Below, one piece after another: positions 42,650 through 50,700 of a DNA stretch of 64,000 bases (position 1 is its first letter; each line of letters opens with the position of its first letter). The DNA is from Streptomyces camponoticapitis (lineage in GTDB: Bacteria > Actinomycetota > Actinomycetes > Streptomycetales > Streptomycetaceae). The notes below the pieces were generated by a model that was not told where the DNA came from, ran no database searches, and worked only from the letters and a program-made list of their open reading frames with translations. The translations under genes were made by a program, and so were the position numbers. Where the stretch lies: contig NZ_BMMV01000017.1 of NCBI RefSeq assembly GCF_014646115.1, forward strand, positions 62,001 to 126,000. Reading direction: 5' to 3'.

Positions 42650-43537
42650 ATGGCGATTTTCCTGACCAAGGAGAGCAAGGTCCTCGTCCAGGGCATGACC
42701 GGTGCCGAGGGCATGAAGCACACCCGCAGGATGCTGGAGGCCGGGACCGACGTCGTCGGCGGCGTCAACCCGCGCAAGGCCGGCCAGGGTGTCGACTTCG
42801 ACGGCCGGGCGGTCCCCGTCTTCGGCTCCGTCGCGGACGGCATCGCGGCGACCGGCGCGGACGTCACCGTCGTCTTCGTACCGCCGCCGTTCGCCAAGGC
42901 GGCGGTCCTGGAGGCCGTCGACGCGGGCATCGGCCTCGCCGTCGTGATCACCGAGGGCATTCCCGTCCATGACGCGGTCGTCTTCCAGGCGTACGCTGGA
43001 AAAAGCGACACCCGGATCATCGGGCCCAACTGTCCCGGGCTCATCAGCCCCGGCCAGTCCAACGCCGGCATCATCCCGGCGGACATCGCGACCAAGCCCG
43101 GCAAGATCGGGCTGGTCTCCAAGTCGGGCACGCTGACCTACCAGTTGATGTACGAGCTGCGCGAGATCGGCTTCTCGTCGGCGGTCGGCATCGGGGGAGA
43201 CCCCGTCGTCGGCACGACGCACATCGACTGCCTCGCCGCCTTCGAGGCCGACCCGGACACCGAACTCATCGTCCTCATCGGCGAGATCGGCGGCGACGCG
43301 GAAGAGCGTGCGGCGGCCTACATCGCCGACCACGTGACGAAGCCGGTGGTCGGCTACATCGCGGGCTTCACCGCGCCCGAGGGCAAGACGATGGGCCACG
43401 CCGGCGCGATCGTCTCGGGCTCGTCCGGCACGGCGGAGGCGAAGAAGAAGGCACTGGAGGCGGTCGGGGTGCGCGTCGGCTCGACGCCCTCCGAGACGGC
43501 CCGCCTGGTGCTGGACCGCATAGCGGTCACGGCCTGA
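42650..43537 (+). CDS. sucD: Succinyl-CoA ligase-like alpha subunit
   Basis: Protein of 295 residues with the CoA-binding Rossmann domain (VLVQGMTGAEGMKHTRRMLE), IGPNCPGLISPGQSNAGIIP for CoA contact, and the phosphohistidine in KTMGHAGAIVSGSSGT (His about 248). It forms the ligase with the preceding beta subunit. RBS GGAGAAGAGGG precedes the ATG. The operon ends at a strong hairpin 4 bases after the stop. Substrate specificity is not readable; context suggests involvement in oxalyl-, formyl- or malyl-CoA metabolism rather than only succinate. Confidence 0.88.
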   Translation: MAIFLTKESKVLVQGMTGAEGMKHTRRMLEAGTDVVGGVNPRKAGQGVDFDGRAVPVFGSVADGIAATGADVTVVFVPPPFAKAAVLEAVDAGIGLAVVITEGIPVHDAVVFQAYAGKSDTRIIGPNCPGLISPGQSNAGIIPADIATKPGKIGLVSKSGTLTYQLMYELREIGFSSAVGIGGDPVVGTTHIDCLAAFEADPDTELIVLIGEIGGDAEERAAAYIADHVTKPVVGYIAGFTAPEGKTMGHAGAIVSGSSGTAEAKKKALEAVGVRVGSTPSETARLVLDRIAVTA

Positions 43538-43540
43538 CGC

Positions 43541-43582
43541 GACGCCCGGCCGGGCGGACCCCACCGGCCGGCCGGGCGTCGT
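43541..43582 (+). terminator. Terminator of sucCD
   Basis: CGACGCCCGGCCGG (43541-43554) is an exact reverse complement of 43569-43582 with a 14-base loop. Confidence 0.85.
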
Positions 43583-43867
43583 GCCCAACTCCCGGTCGGA
43601 CACAGCGATTCCGCCCGGACGTCGGGCACGCCCGGAGTCCGGGCCGAGGCGGGGCCGGACAACCGGACACGGCGCCGCCTCACCGCCCACCGGGCGCTCC
43701 GACAACCGAACACCCTTCCCCGGGCACCCCCAACGCCGGGTGGGCCCGGACAACAGAACACCCGCCCCGCGCCTTCGCCGGACGACCCGTGCATCTCGTC
43801 CGGCGACCGCGCCCACGCCTTCCGCCAGCCATGCAACTCCCGCCCCCTTTCGAGCGGAGAACCCTCA
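43583..43867 (+). repeat. Gene-free leader with a motif repeated three times
   Basis: CGGACAACCGGACAC (43656), CCGACAACCGAACAC (43699) and CGGACAACAGAACAC (43747) are direct repeats spaced 43 and 48 bases, upstream of the aldehyde dehydrogenase gene. No credible ORF is present. They may be an operator array or promoter remnants. Confidence 0.5.
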
Positions 43868-45409
43868 ATGGCACCCACCCTCATCCTCAAGCCGGGCACC
43901 GCGTGGTCCGACGCCTGGCAGCAGTGCCTCGCCATCGCGCCCGAGGCCTTCCGGGAGGACCACGTCCTCAACCTCTGGGACGCCTCCTGGCAGTCCGGCG
44001 GCCGTACCCTGCCCGCCTACAGCGCCGTCGACGGCAGCCCCATCGCCGGGCCGCCCCGGCTCGACGCCGAGGCAGCCCAGCAGGCCGTACGCGCCTCCCT
44101 CGACCAGCACCGCGCCTGGCGGCACGTCCCGCTGGCCGAGCGCCGCGCCCGCGTCGGCGCCACGCTCGACGCCCTGACCGAACACCGTGAGCTGCTCGCC
44201 CTCCTCCTCGTCTGGGAGATCGGCAAGCCCTGGCGGCTCGCCCAGGCCGACGTCGACCGCGCCATCGACGGCGTGCGGTGGTACGTGGAAGGCGTCGAAC
44301 CCATGCTGGAGGGCCGCTCCCCGCTGCCGGGCCCGGTCTCCAACATCGCCAGCTGGAACTACCCGATGTCCGTGCTGGTCCACGCCATGCTCGTGCAGGC
44401 CCTGGCCGGCAACGCGGTGATCGCCAAGGCGCCCACCGACGGCGGCGTCGCCTGCCTCACCCTGGCCTCCGCACTCGCCGTCCGCGAGGGGCTGCCGTTC
44501 ACCCTGGTCAGCGGCAGCGGCGGGGAACTCTCCGAGGCGCTGGTCCGCTCCCCGGAGATCGGCTGCGTCTCCTTCGTAGGAGGCCGCGACACCGGCGCGC
44601 GCATCGCCACCACCGTCGCCGACCTCGGCAAGCGCCACATCCTCGAACAGGAGGGACTCAACACCTGGGGCGTCTGGAACCACTCCGACTGGGACGCGCT
44701 CACCGCCGTGATCCCCAAGCTGTTCGACTACGGCAAGCAGCGGTGCACCGCGTACCCGCGCTTCGTCGTCCAGCGCTCGCTCTTCGCCGACTTCCTCGGG
44801 GCGTATCTGCCCGCCGTCCGCTCCATCCGGCTCGGCCATCCGCTGGCCGTCGAGCACCCCGACGACCCGCTGCCCGAACTGGACTTCGGCCCGCTCATCA
44901 ACGCCGCCAAGGCCAAGGAGCTGGACGACCAGGTGGCCGAGGCCATCGACCGGGGCGCGGTCCCCATCCACCACGGATCGCTCGCGGACGGGCGTTTCCT
45001 GCCCGGTCAGGACACCTCCGCGTATCTCGCGCCGGTGACACTGCTCAATCCGCCGCCGTCCTCGCCGCTGCACCACGCGGAGCCCTTCGGCCCGGTCGAC
45101 ACCATCGTCCTGGTCGACACCGAGGCGGAACTCCTCGCCGCGATGAACGCCTCCAACGGGGCGCTCGCCGCGACGCTGGCGACCGACGACCCGGAGACGT
45201 ACGCCAGGCTGTCCCCGCAGATCCGCGCGTTCAAGGTCGGCCACGGCCGGCCCCGTTCACGCGGCGACCGCGAAGAGCTCTTCGGCGGCTTCGGGCACTC
45301 CTGGCGGGGCGCCTTCGTCGGCGGCGAACTGCTCGTGAAGGCCGTCACCAACGGCCCCGACGGGGAGCGCCCACCGGGGAACTTCCCGGACTACCACCTG
45401 ATGCCGTGA
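43868..45409 (+). CDS. Aldehyde dehydrogenase family protein
   Basis: NAD(P)-dependent aldehyde dehydrogenase of 513 residues. The catalytic Cys lies in DYGKQRCTAYPRF (about residue 292), the general-base Glu in HILEQEGLNTWGVW (about 260), the cofactor region is SNIASWNYPMSVLVHAM with NAVIAKAPTDGG, and FVGGRDTGARIATT replaces the usual FTGSxxxG loop. HAEPFGPV is the usual C-terminal motif. Sequence details (QEGLNTWG rather than ELGGKSP) mark a divergent subfamily. It stands alone between terminators, with the repeat array upstream. The substrate is unknown; participation in glyoxylate or semialdehyde oxidation is possible only by proximity. Confidence 0.85.
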   Translation: MAPTLILKPGTAWSDAWQQCLAIAPEAFREDHVLNLWDASWQSGGRTLPAYSAVDGSPIAGPPRLDAEAAQQAVRASLDQHRAWRHVPLAERRARVGATLDALTEHRELLALLLVWEIGKPWRLAQADVDRAIDGVRWYVEGVEPMLEGRSPLPGPVSNIASWNYPMSVLVHAMLVQALAGNAVIAKAPTDGGVACLTLASALAVREGLPFTLVSGSGGELSEALVRSPEIGCVSFVGGRDTGARIATTVADLGKRHILEQEGLNTWGVWNHSDWDALTAVIPKLFDYGKQRCTAYPRFVVQRSLFADFLGAYLPAVRSIRLGHPLAVEHPDDPLPELDFGPLINAAKAKELDDQVAEAIDRGAVPIHHGSLADGRFLPGQDTSAYLAPVTLLNPPPSSPLHHAEPFGPVDTIVLVDTEAELLAAMNASNGALAATLATDDPETYARLSPQIRAFKVGHGRPRSRGDREELFGGFGHSWRGAFVGGELLVKAVTNGPDGERPPGNFPDYHLMP

Positions 45410-45447
45410 CGGTGCGGTCACCCCTGATCCCACCCTCACCATGAGCC

Positions 45448-45490
45448 GGAATCGGCTGAGGTCGCTCGGAACCCCTCCTCAGCCGATTCC
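45448..45490 (+). terminator. Terminator after the aldehyde dehydrogenase gene
   Basis: GGAATCGGCTGAGG (45448-45461) pairs exactly with 45477-45490. Confidence 0.85.
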
Positions 45491-45556
45491 TCTCATCCGA
45501 CGTGTGTTCTCGCAGGTCAGGCACGCTTTCCAGGGCCCGGTGGTAGCGTGGCGCCC

Positions 45557-45952
45557 ATGGACCCGAAGGATCTCGCCAACCTCGCGCACCTGCGCCGGGC
45601 GCGCGATCTGATCGACCGCGAGTACGCGCGTCCGCTCGACGTGCCCACGATGGCCCGGCACGCGCTCATGTCGCCCGCGCACTTCTCGCGGCGGTTCCGG
45701 GCCGCCTACGGCGAGACGCCGTACAGCTATCTCATGACCCGCCGTATCGAGCGCGCGATGGCGCTACTGCGCGCGGGCACGAGCGTGACCGACGCGTGCA
45801 TGGCCGTGGGCTGTACGTCCCTCGGCTCGTTCAGCTCCCGGTTCACCGAGATCCTGGGGGAGACGCCGAGCGCGTACGCCGCCCGCGAGCACGGAGCCGT
45901 CACGGCGATGCCCTCCTGTCTGGCGAAGGTGCTCACCCGGCCCACGAGATAG
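45557..45952 (+). CDS. AraC-family regulator (DNA-binding domain only)
   Basis: Short regulator of 131 residues consisting almost only of the double helix-turn-helix AraC domain: DVPTMARHALMSPAHFSRRFRAAYGETPYSYL (part: LMSPAHFSRRFRAAYG) and a second HTH ACMAVGCTSLGSFSSRFTEILGETP. No ligand-binding domain is present, which is normal for this small class. The start ATG lies 12 bases after TAGCGT, a Streptomyces-like -10, so the mRNA may be leaderless. It precedes a VOC-family gene with a similar TAGCGT element, a pairing often seen in streptomycetes. Confidence 0.85.
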   Translation: MDPKDLANLAHLRRARDLIDREYARPLDVPTMARHALMSPAHFSRRFRAAYGETPYSYLMTRRIERAMALLRAGTSVTDACMAVGCTSLGSFSSRFTEILGETPSAYAAREHGAVTAMPSCLAKVLTRPTR

Positions 45953-46011
45953 AGGGACACCGAGCAGGATTCGAGAAGCGGGCCCCGAAGCCGCCGCCTA
46001 GCGTTGACGGC

Positions 46012-46425
46012 ATGACCATCGCACTGCAGTACTCCCAGATCACCGTCAACGACCCCGACGAGGCGCTCACCTTCTACCGTGACGCGCTCGGCCTGGAGGT
46101 CCGCAACGACGTCGCCTCCGGCGGATTCCGCTGGGTCACCCTCGGCAGCCCGACCCAGCCCGGCCTTGAGCTCGTCCTCTCGCAGCCGCACGCCGGCCGC
46201 TCCCAGGCCGACGGCGACGCCCTCCAGGAACTCCTCACCAAGGGCGTCCTGACCCAGATCGTCTTCCGCACCGACGATGTCGACGCGACCTTCGAGAAGG
46301 TACGGGCGGCCGGCGCCGAAGTGCTCCAGGAGCCCATCGACCAGCCGTGGGGCCCCCGCGACTGCGCGTTCCGCGACCCCTCGGGCAACACGGTACGAAT
46401 CTCCCAGGAGCCGAAGGCCGCGTAG
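46012..46425 (+). CDS. VOC-superfamily (glyoxalase/bleomycin-resistance-like) protein
   Basis: Protein of 137 residues with two beta-alpha-beta-beta-beta units: YSQITVNDPDEALTFYRDALGLEV opens the first (part: VNDPDEALTFYRDALG) and TQIVFRTDDVDATFEKVRAAGAEV the second, ending FRDPSGNTVRISQ. Members bind a metal and act as dioxygenases, isomerases or resistance proteins. CTAGCGTTGACGGCATG places a possible -10 about 10 bases from the ATG, so a separate leaderless transcript is possible. Function is unknown. Confidence 0.85.
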   Translation: MTIALQYSQITVNDPDEALTFYRDALGLEVRNDVASGGFRWVTLGSPTQPGLELVLSQPHAGRSQADGDALQELLTKGVLTQIVFRTDDVDATFEKVRAAGAEVLQEPIDQPWGPRDCAFRDPSGNTVRISQEPKAA

Positions 46426-46494
46426 GGCGGGTTTCGGAAGTGGCGTCGTGAGCCGGACGGGACCTCTGAACCACGCCCTGGGCACGCACCCTCT

Positions 46495-46539
46495 CGGCAC
46501 CGTACGCTCCGCCGCGTCCCGCGGGAGCGTACGGTGCCG
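46495..46539. terminator. Terminator between the VOC gene and tRNA-Leu
   Basis: CGGCACCGTACGCTCC (46495-46510) and 46524-46539 form a 16-bp perfect stem. Confidence 0.85.
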
Positions 46540-46663
46540 CCCGAACCGCCCCCGCACCGGGCCCCGTGCGCCCCGGACCATGGGATATGCGGGTGAAGAG
46601 CACCCCCGGGCCCTGGTATCGTTCACTACGTCGCCCGGCGGAAACGCCGAGGTTCGACCACTC

Positions 46664-46751
46664 GTCCGGGTGGCGGAATGGCAGACGCGCTAGCTTGAGG
46701 TGCTAGTGCCCTTTATCGGGCGTGGGGGTTCAAGTCCCCCCTCGGACACCA
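46664..46751 (+). tRNA. tRNA-Leu (anticodon GAG)
   Basis: The 88-base cloverleaf includes an encoded CCA end. Acceptor GTCCGGG pairs with CTCGGAC. The anticodon stem CTAGC/GCTAG closes the loop TTGAGGT, giving anticodon GAG. A long variable arm (GCCC-TTTATC-GGGC) marks a class II tRNA; the T arm has GGTTCAAGTCC. It reads CUC and CUU codons. Confidence 0.97.
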
Positions 46752-46756
46752 GCTGG

Positions 46757-46777
46757 GACCCCACCACGTGTGGGGTC
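46757..46777 (+). terminator. Terminator of tRNA-Leu
   Basis: GACCCCAC (46757-46764) pairs with GTGGGGTC (46770-46777), then TTCC. It starts 5 bases after the CCA end. Confidence 0.8.
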
Positions 46778-46952
46778 TTCCGCGTTTTCGGGGCAGTGCG
46801 GCATCCCGTCTCCCCATGGCTTGAACCGGTGCATGGCCCGGGCCGTTCCACCGGGCGACGGGCGGGCGACACCGTACCGTCGCGCAGAGCGGGGATACCC
46901 AGGAGGAACCCTCCGCCCGCGCCTTGGCGCGTCATGGAAGGACGGCCGCGCC

Positions 46953-47909
46953 GTGTCGATGACCCTGCCCTCCGCACTGCGGCGCGTGCCGCTGCGGCAG
47001 CTGGTCTGTCTCGTTCCGCTCCTCCTCGTGGCCGCCTGGGTGGCCGGGAACTGGCCCGTGATCCTCTCGGGCGTCGAGGAACTGCGCGGCGCGGACCGGG
47101 ACTGGCTGCTGGCCGCCGTCGTCGTGACCGGGGCGTGCTGGATACCGGTCTGCCTGCTGCGGCAGGGCACCGTCATGGAACGGCTGCCCGCCGGGCGCCT
47201 GCTGGCCTCCCAGATCGCGGCCGGGTCGGCCAACCATCTGCTGCCCGCCGGGCTCGGCGCGCACGTGGTGACGCTGCGGTTCCTCCAGCGCTGCGGGATC
47301 TCCACCGCGCGGTCCTGCGCCGCGCTCGCCCTCTACTCGCTGGCCCAGCCGGTCGGCCGGTACACCCTGCTGCTCACGCTCATGGCCGCCTTTCCGGGGG
47401 CCATCCCGACAGGCGGGCTGCCGCCGGCGGAGTACGGGATGCTCGCGCTGCTCCTGCTGGCCGGGGGGCTCGCGCTGGCGGCGCTGGTGCTCTGGTCGGT
47501 GCGGCCGCTGCGCGGCGTCGTCCAGGACTTTCTGCGTACCGCGCTGACCGACGCGCGCGCCCTGCACACCCGGCCCGCCCGGGTGATCGCCCTGTGGACC
47601 GGGGCGTTCGCCTTCCCCGCGCTCCAGGCCTGCGTGATGGTCACGGTGGCCCGCGCGCTCCAGATGCCCGTGCCCACCGTCGACATCATGATCGCCTACC
47701 TGGCCGCCGGAATCGTGGCCGGGATCGTGCCGACGCCGGGAGGCATCGGCTCCGTCGAGGCGGCGCTGTTCATCGCGCTCGTCGGCGCGGGCTCCCCGGT
47801 CTCCGTGGCGACCGCCGCGGTCCTCGGGTTCCGCATCGTCACGGTGTGGCTGCCGCTGCTTCCCGGGGCTCTGGTGCTGGCCGTTCTGGTCCGCCGGAAG
47901 GTCCTCTGA
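46953..47909 (+). CDS. Lysylphosphatidylglycerol-synthase-type transmembrane protein (UPF0104 family)
   Basis: Membrane protein of 318 residues with about eight hydrophobic segments and the family's closing pattern IVAGIVPTPGGIGSVEAALFIAL and FRIVTVWLPLLPG. It corresponds to the flippase-like half of LPG synthases without the catalytic C-terminal domain; such proteins often act near lipid-linked sugar pathways. This suits its two neighbours, both mannosyltransferase-type. The GTG start (VSMTLP) is chosen because GGAAGGA is 11 bases upstream; ATG 46959 is possible. Its 3' end overlaps the convergent GT87 gene by 71 bases. Confidence 0.8.
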   Translation: MSMTLPSALRRVPLRQLVCLVPLLLVAAWVAGNWPVILSGVEELRGADRDWLLAAVVVTGACWIPVCLLRQGTVMERLPAGRLLASQIAAGSANHLLPAGLGAHVVTLRFLQRCGISTARSCAALALYSLAQPVGRYTLLLTLMAAFPGAIPTGGLPPAEYGMLALLLLAGGLALAALVLWSVRPLRGVVQDFLRTALTDARALHTRPARVIALWTGAFAFPALQACVMVTVARALQMPVPTVDIMIAYLAAGIVAGIVPTPGGIGSVEAALFIALVGAGSPVSVATAAVLGFRIVTVWLPLLPGALVLAVLVRRKVL

Positions 47910-49131
47910 GCGCCGGGTGCGGTGGCCGGAGGGGGAGCGCCAGGAGCAGGGCGAGTTCCGTCCAGACGAACGCGTTGGCGCCGACGAAGCCGTCGATGCC
48001 GCTCGCGTCGTACCGCCAGAGCCATACGACATAGCTGCACAGGATCACGTACACCGAGACCGCCACGATCAACCGCCTCCGGCGGCGCGGCGGTTCGAGG
48101 GCCCGGTCGGCGAGGACCGCCAGCGCCGGGAGCAGCCACACCAGGTGGTGCACCCAGGTGACCGGGCTGATCAGGCACGCGGCGGCGCCGGTCAGCGCGA
48201 TGCCGCCGCGCACGTCGCCCACCGCTCGGGCCTTGCCGATCCGGTACACCCAGGCCCCGACGACGGCGGCGACGCCGCACGCCCACCACAGCCGGTCCGG
48301 TTCGGCCGGTGCGGAGAGCCGGGCGAGGACGCCCTGCCAGGACTGGTTGGAGACGTAACTCAGGTCTCCGATACGGCTCGTGTCCCAGAGGGCCGATGTC
48401 CAGTACGCCTGCGAGGCACCGGGTGAGAGCCACACGGCGAGCAGGGTCGCGCCCACGGCGACGGCGGCGGCCGTGCCGGCGGCACGCCGGCGACGGGTGA
48501 GAACGAGATAGCCGATGAAGATCGCGGGGGTGAGTTTGACCGCCGCGGCGAGTCCGATGCCGATGCCGGCCCACCGGCTGCCGGTGGACAGCAGACGGGC
48601 GTCGGTGAGGACGAGAGCCAGCAGGAGGAGATTGACCTGGCCGAAGCTGATGCTGTCGTAGACCGGCTCCAGCAGTGCGAGCATGCACAGGATCAGGGTG
48701 TACGAGGTCCACCGGTCCAGGCCGTGACGGCGGATCACCGGTTCCGCGAGCCGGCGCAGGATCAGCGCCAGGGCGCCGAGGTTCGCCGCGATGCCGATGG
48801 TCAGCGCGGCCGGCCAGCTCAGCGGCGACAGCGGCAGCACGCACAGCGCGGCGAAGGGCGGGTAGGTGAATCCGTAACTCTGGCCGGGCACCCGGTAGTC
48901 GTAGAGCCCGCCGCCCCGCACCCCGCCCTCCGCGTCGGTCCAGTGGCGCACCGCGTCGTAGTAGACCCACAGATCGAACCAGTCCCGGTGGTAGGGGACG
49001 GTCGCGACGAAAGCCGTCACGCCCGCGCACAGCACACCGAGGAGCAGATGTCTCCGGCGCCGTGTCATGGGCCACCACCCCGCCGGCCACCGGCCCGTCA
49101 CGCCCTGGCCCGTCACGCCCTGGCCCGTCAT
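47839..49131 (-). CDS. GT87 (DUF2029) polyprenol-phosphate-mannose-dependent glycosyltransferase
   Basis: Membrane glycosyltransferase of 430 residues with about ten hydrophobic segments. The GT-C signature region is YDYRVPGQSYGFTYPPFAALCVLPL, with YDAVRHWTD upstream (the catalytic Asp is probably in WVYYDAV). SFGQVNLLLLALVLTDA and NQSWQGVLARL are also typical. It adds mannose from a lipid donor to cell-envelope glycolipids on the outer membrane face. The ATG at 49131 overlaps the upstream stop (ATGA). The N-terminus is encoded by a short direct repeat (MTGQGVTGQGVTG), which offers several equivalent starts. MTRRRRHLLLG at 49068 is an alternative start. Confidence 0.82.
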   Translation of the reverse strand: MTGQGVTGQGVTGRWPAGWWPMTRRRRHLLLGVLCAGVTAFVATVPYHRDWFDLWVYYDAVRHWTDAEGGVRGGGLYDYRVPGQSYGFTYPPFAALCVLPLSPLSWPAALTIGIAANLGALALILRRLAEPVIRRHGLDRWTSYTLILCMLALLEPVYDSISFGQVNLLLLALVLTDARLLSTGSRWAGIGIGLAAAVKLTPAIFIGYLVLTRRRRAAGTAAAVAVGATLLAVWLSPGASQAYWTSALWDTSRIGDLSYVSNQSWQGVLARLSAPAEPDRLWWACGVAAVVGAWVYRIGKARAVGDVRGGIALTGAAACLISPVTWVHHLVWLLPALAVLADRALEPPRRRRRLIVAVSVYVILCSYVVWLWRYDASGIDGFVGANAFVWTELALLLALPLRPPHPALRGPSGGPERPAPEPREAAAATP

Positions 49132-50561
49132 GCCGTCCTCCCCGGTTCCCGCGCGGTCAGCGTCACTTCGTCGCCCGACATCTCGCGCGCCCAGAAGAGC
49201 GCGACCACCGCGAACAGCCCGCCGCATGCGGCGAGCGCCAACTGGAGGCCGTCCGCGGCGAGTCCACTGGGCAGCTGGGCCAGCGCGAGCACCCCGCTGG
49301 CGACGGCCACCACCCGGCGCGCCGGTCCCGCCGGGGCCGCCGCCGCCAGCGGGAACAGGCCCCACAGCACGTACCAGGGGCGGATCGCCGGGCCCAGGAC
49401 GGCGACCGCGATCAGGCTGAGGCCCAGCGCGTACACGGGGCTGTGCCGGGGGCGGCGCAGCCACACCAGCAGCACGGCGACGGCGGTCGCCGCCAGACCG
49501 GCCGCGCGCCAGGCGTCCAGGGCGAACGGTGCCAGATCGCTGCCCGCGCTGTGCAGCGCCGACGCGGTCATCCGGCCGAGGAGGGAGGTCAGGGCCCAAT
49601 TGTGCTGGGACACCGGGGTGTTGAGGGCGCCGATCCAGCCGTAGCCGGTGCCGGTGACGGCGGTCACCACGGCGGTCGTCGCGAGGGAGACACCGGCGAC
49701 CGCGCCCGCCGCCCTGAGCCATCGGTACCGGCCGGTGAGTCCGCCGGCCCAGAACGCGGCGACGGCCAGCAGACCAAGCGCGGCGGGCGCCTTGACCAGC
49801 GCGGCGAGAGTCATCAGGACCGCACCCAGTAGGGGGAAGCGGCCCTTGGCGGCCACCAGCGCCATGCCGAGCAGACCCAGCATCACGGCGTCGTTGTGCG
49901 CGCCTGCCACCAGATGCAGCAGGAGCAGCGGATTGAGCGCCCCGAGCCACAGCGCGGCACCCGGTGGGGTTCCGCTGCGGCGGGCGAGCGGCACCAGCGA
50001 CACCACCATCAGCCCCACGCCGAGCAGCGCGACCAGCCGCATGCCGAGCACCCCGGCCGAGAGCTCCGCCCGTGTGGCGCGCGCGATCAGCGAGGCGAAC
50101 GACAGGAACAGCGGCCCGTACGGGGTCGGCGTGTCCTGCCACATGGGCGAGACCTGCGCGGCGAGCGGACCGCCGAGCTGGTCGGGGCCATGGGCGTACA
50201 CGTCGATCTGGGCGTCCACCATGGCGCCCTGCGCCAGATAGCTGTACACGTCGCGGCTGAACAGGGGCGGGGCGATCACCAGCGGTGCGGCCCACACCGC
50301 GAGCGTGACCACCATGCCGCGCGCACCGGGTGGCCGTGGTCCGCGCACGGCGCGGCCGAGCCACGCCCAGGCCGCGACGAGCAGCACGAGCCCGAAGTAG
50401 GCGCCGAAGAGTCCCACCGCCGCCGCTCCCGACGACGGTGCGAGGGCCTCACCGACCGGCAGTGCGCCGGCACTCGCGCCGCCGACGGCCACGGCCGTGG
50501 AACCGGTGAGCCCCAGTAGCCGGCATTTGCGTATATGCGATTCGTCGCCCGGGGTCTGCAC
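49128..50561 (-). CDS. MptB-like polyprenol-phosphomannose-dependent alpha-1,6-mannosyltransferase
   Basis: GT-C membrane enzyme of about 477 residues with roughly twelve hydrophobic segments. The donor-site motif is APPLFSRDVYSYLAQGAMV, with the catalytic-type Asp. PTPYGPLFLSFASLI and NPLLLLHLVAGAHNDAVM are further family marks, and the C-terminus has AIRPWYVLWGLFPLA. In Corynebacteriales MptB extends the mannan core; in Streptomyces the acceptor is less clear. The open frame reaches 50714 but passes a terminator stem at 50641-50675, so the start must be later; GTG 50561 gives a normal N-terminus but no clear ribosome site, and the start is uncertain. Confidence 0.8.
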   Translation of the reverse strand: MQTPGDESHIRKCRLLGLTGSTAVAVGGASAGALPVGEALAPSSGAAAVGLFGAYFGLVLLVAAWAWLGRAVRGPRPPGARGMVVTLAVWAAPLVIAPPLFSRDVYSYLAQGAMVDAQIDVYAHGPDQLGGPLAAQVSPMWQDTPTPYGPLFLSFASLIARATRAELSAGVLGMRLVALLGVGLMVVSLVPLARRSGTPPGAALWLGALNPLLLLHLVAGAHNDAVMLGLLGMALVAAKGRFPLLGAVLMTLAALVKAPAALGLLAVAAFWAGGLTGRYRWLRAAGAVAGVSLATTAVVTAVTGTGYGWIGALNTPVSQHNWALTSLLGRMTASALHSAGSDLAPFALDAWRAAGLAATAVAVLLVWLRRPRHSPVYALGLSLIAVAVLGPAIRPWYVLWGLFPLAAAAPAGPARRVVAVASGVLALAQLPSGLAADGLQLALAACGGLFAVVALFWAREMSGDEVTLTAREPGRTA

Positions 50562-50640
50562 CCAGGGAGCGTGCCCGTGGCCGGTGGCGGGAAGGGAACG
50601 TGCGGTGCGCCGGAGGGAGTCCGGAACGTGTCGGGCACGA

Positions 50641-50675
50641 CAGGCGCGGACCGAGGGGTCCTCGATCCGCGCCTG
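50641..50675 (-). terminator. Terminator of the GH87 gene
   Basis: CAGGCGCGGA (50641-50650) pairs exactly with TCCGCGCCTG (50666-50675), 26 bases beyond the glucanase stop. Confidence 0.75.
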
Positions 50676-50700
50676 CCGTGTTCTGGGCCTTACCGAGTGG

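Noticed and set aside
48290..48330. GVLARLSA in the GT87 protein as another copy of the eboC repeat
   Set aside because: It lies in the conserved NQSW..GVLARL region of GT87 enzymes and lacks the flanking repeat sequence; chance similarity.
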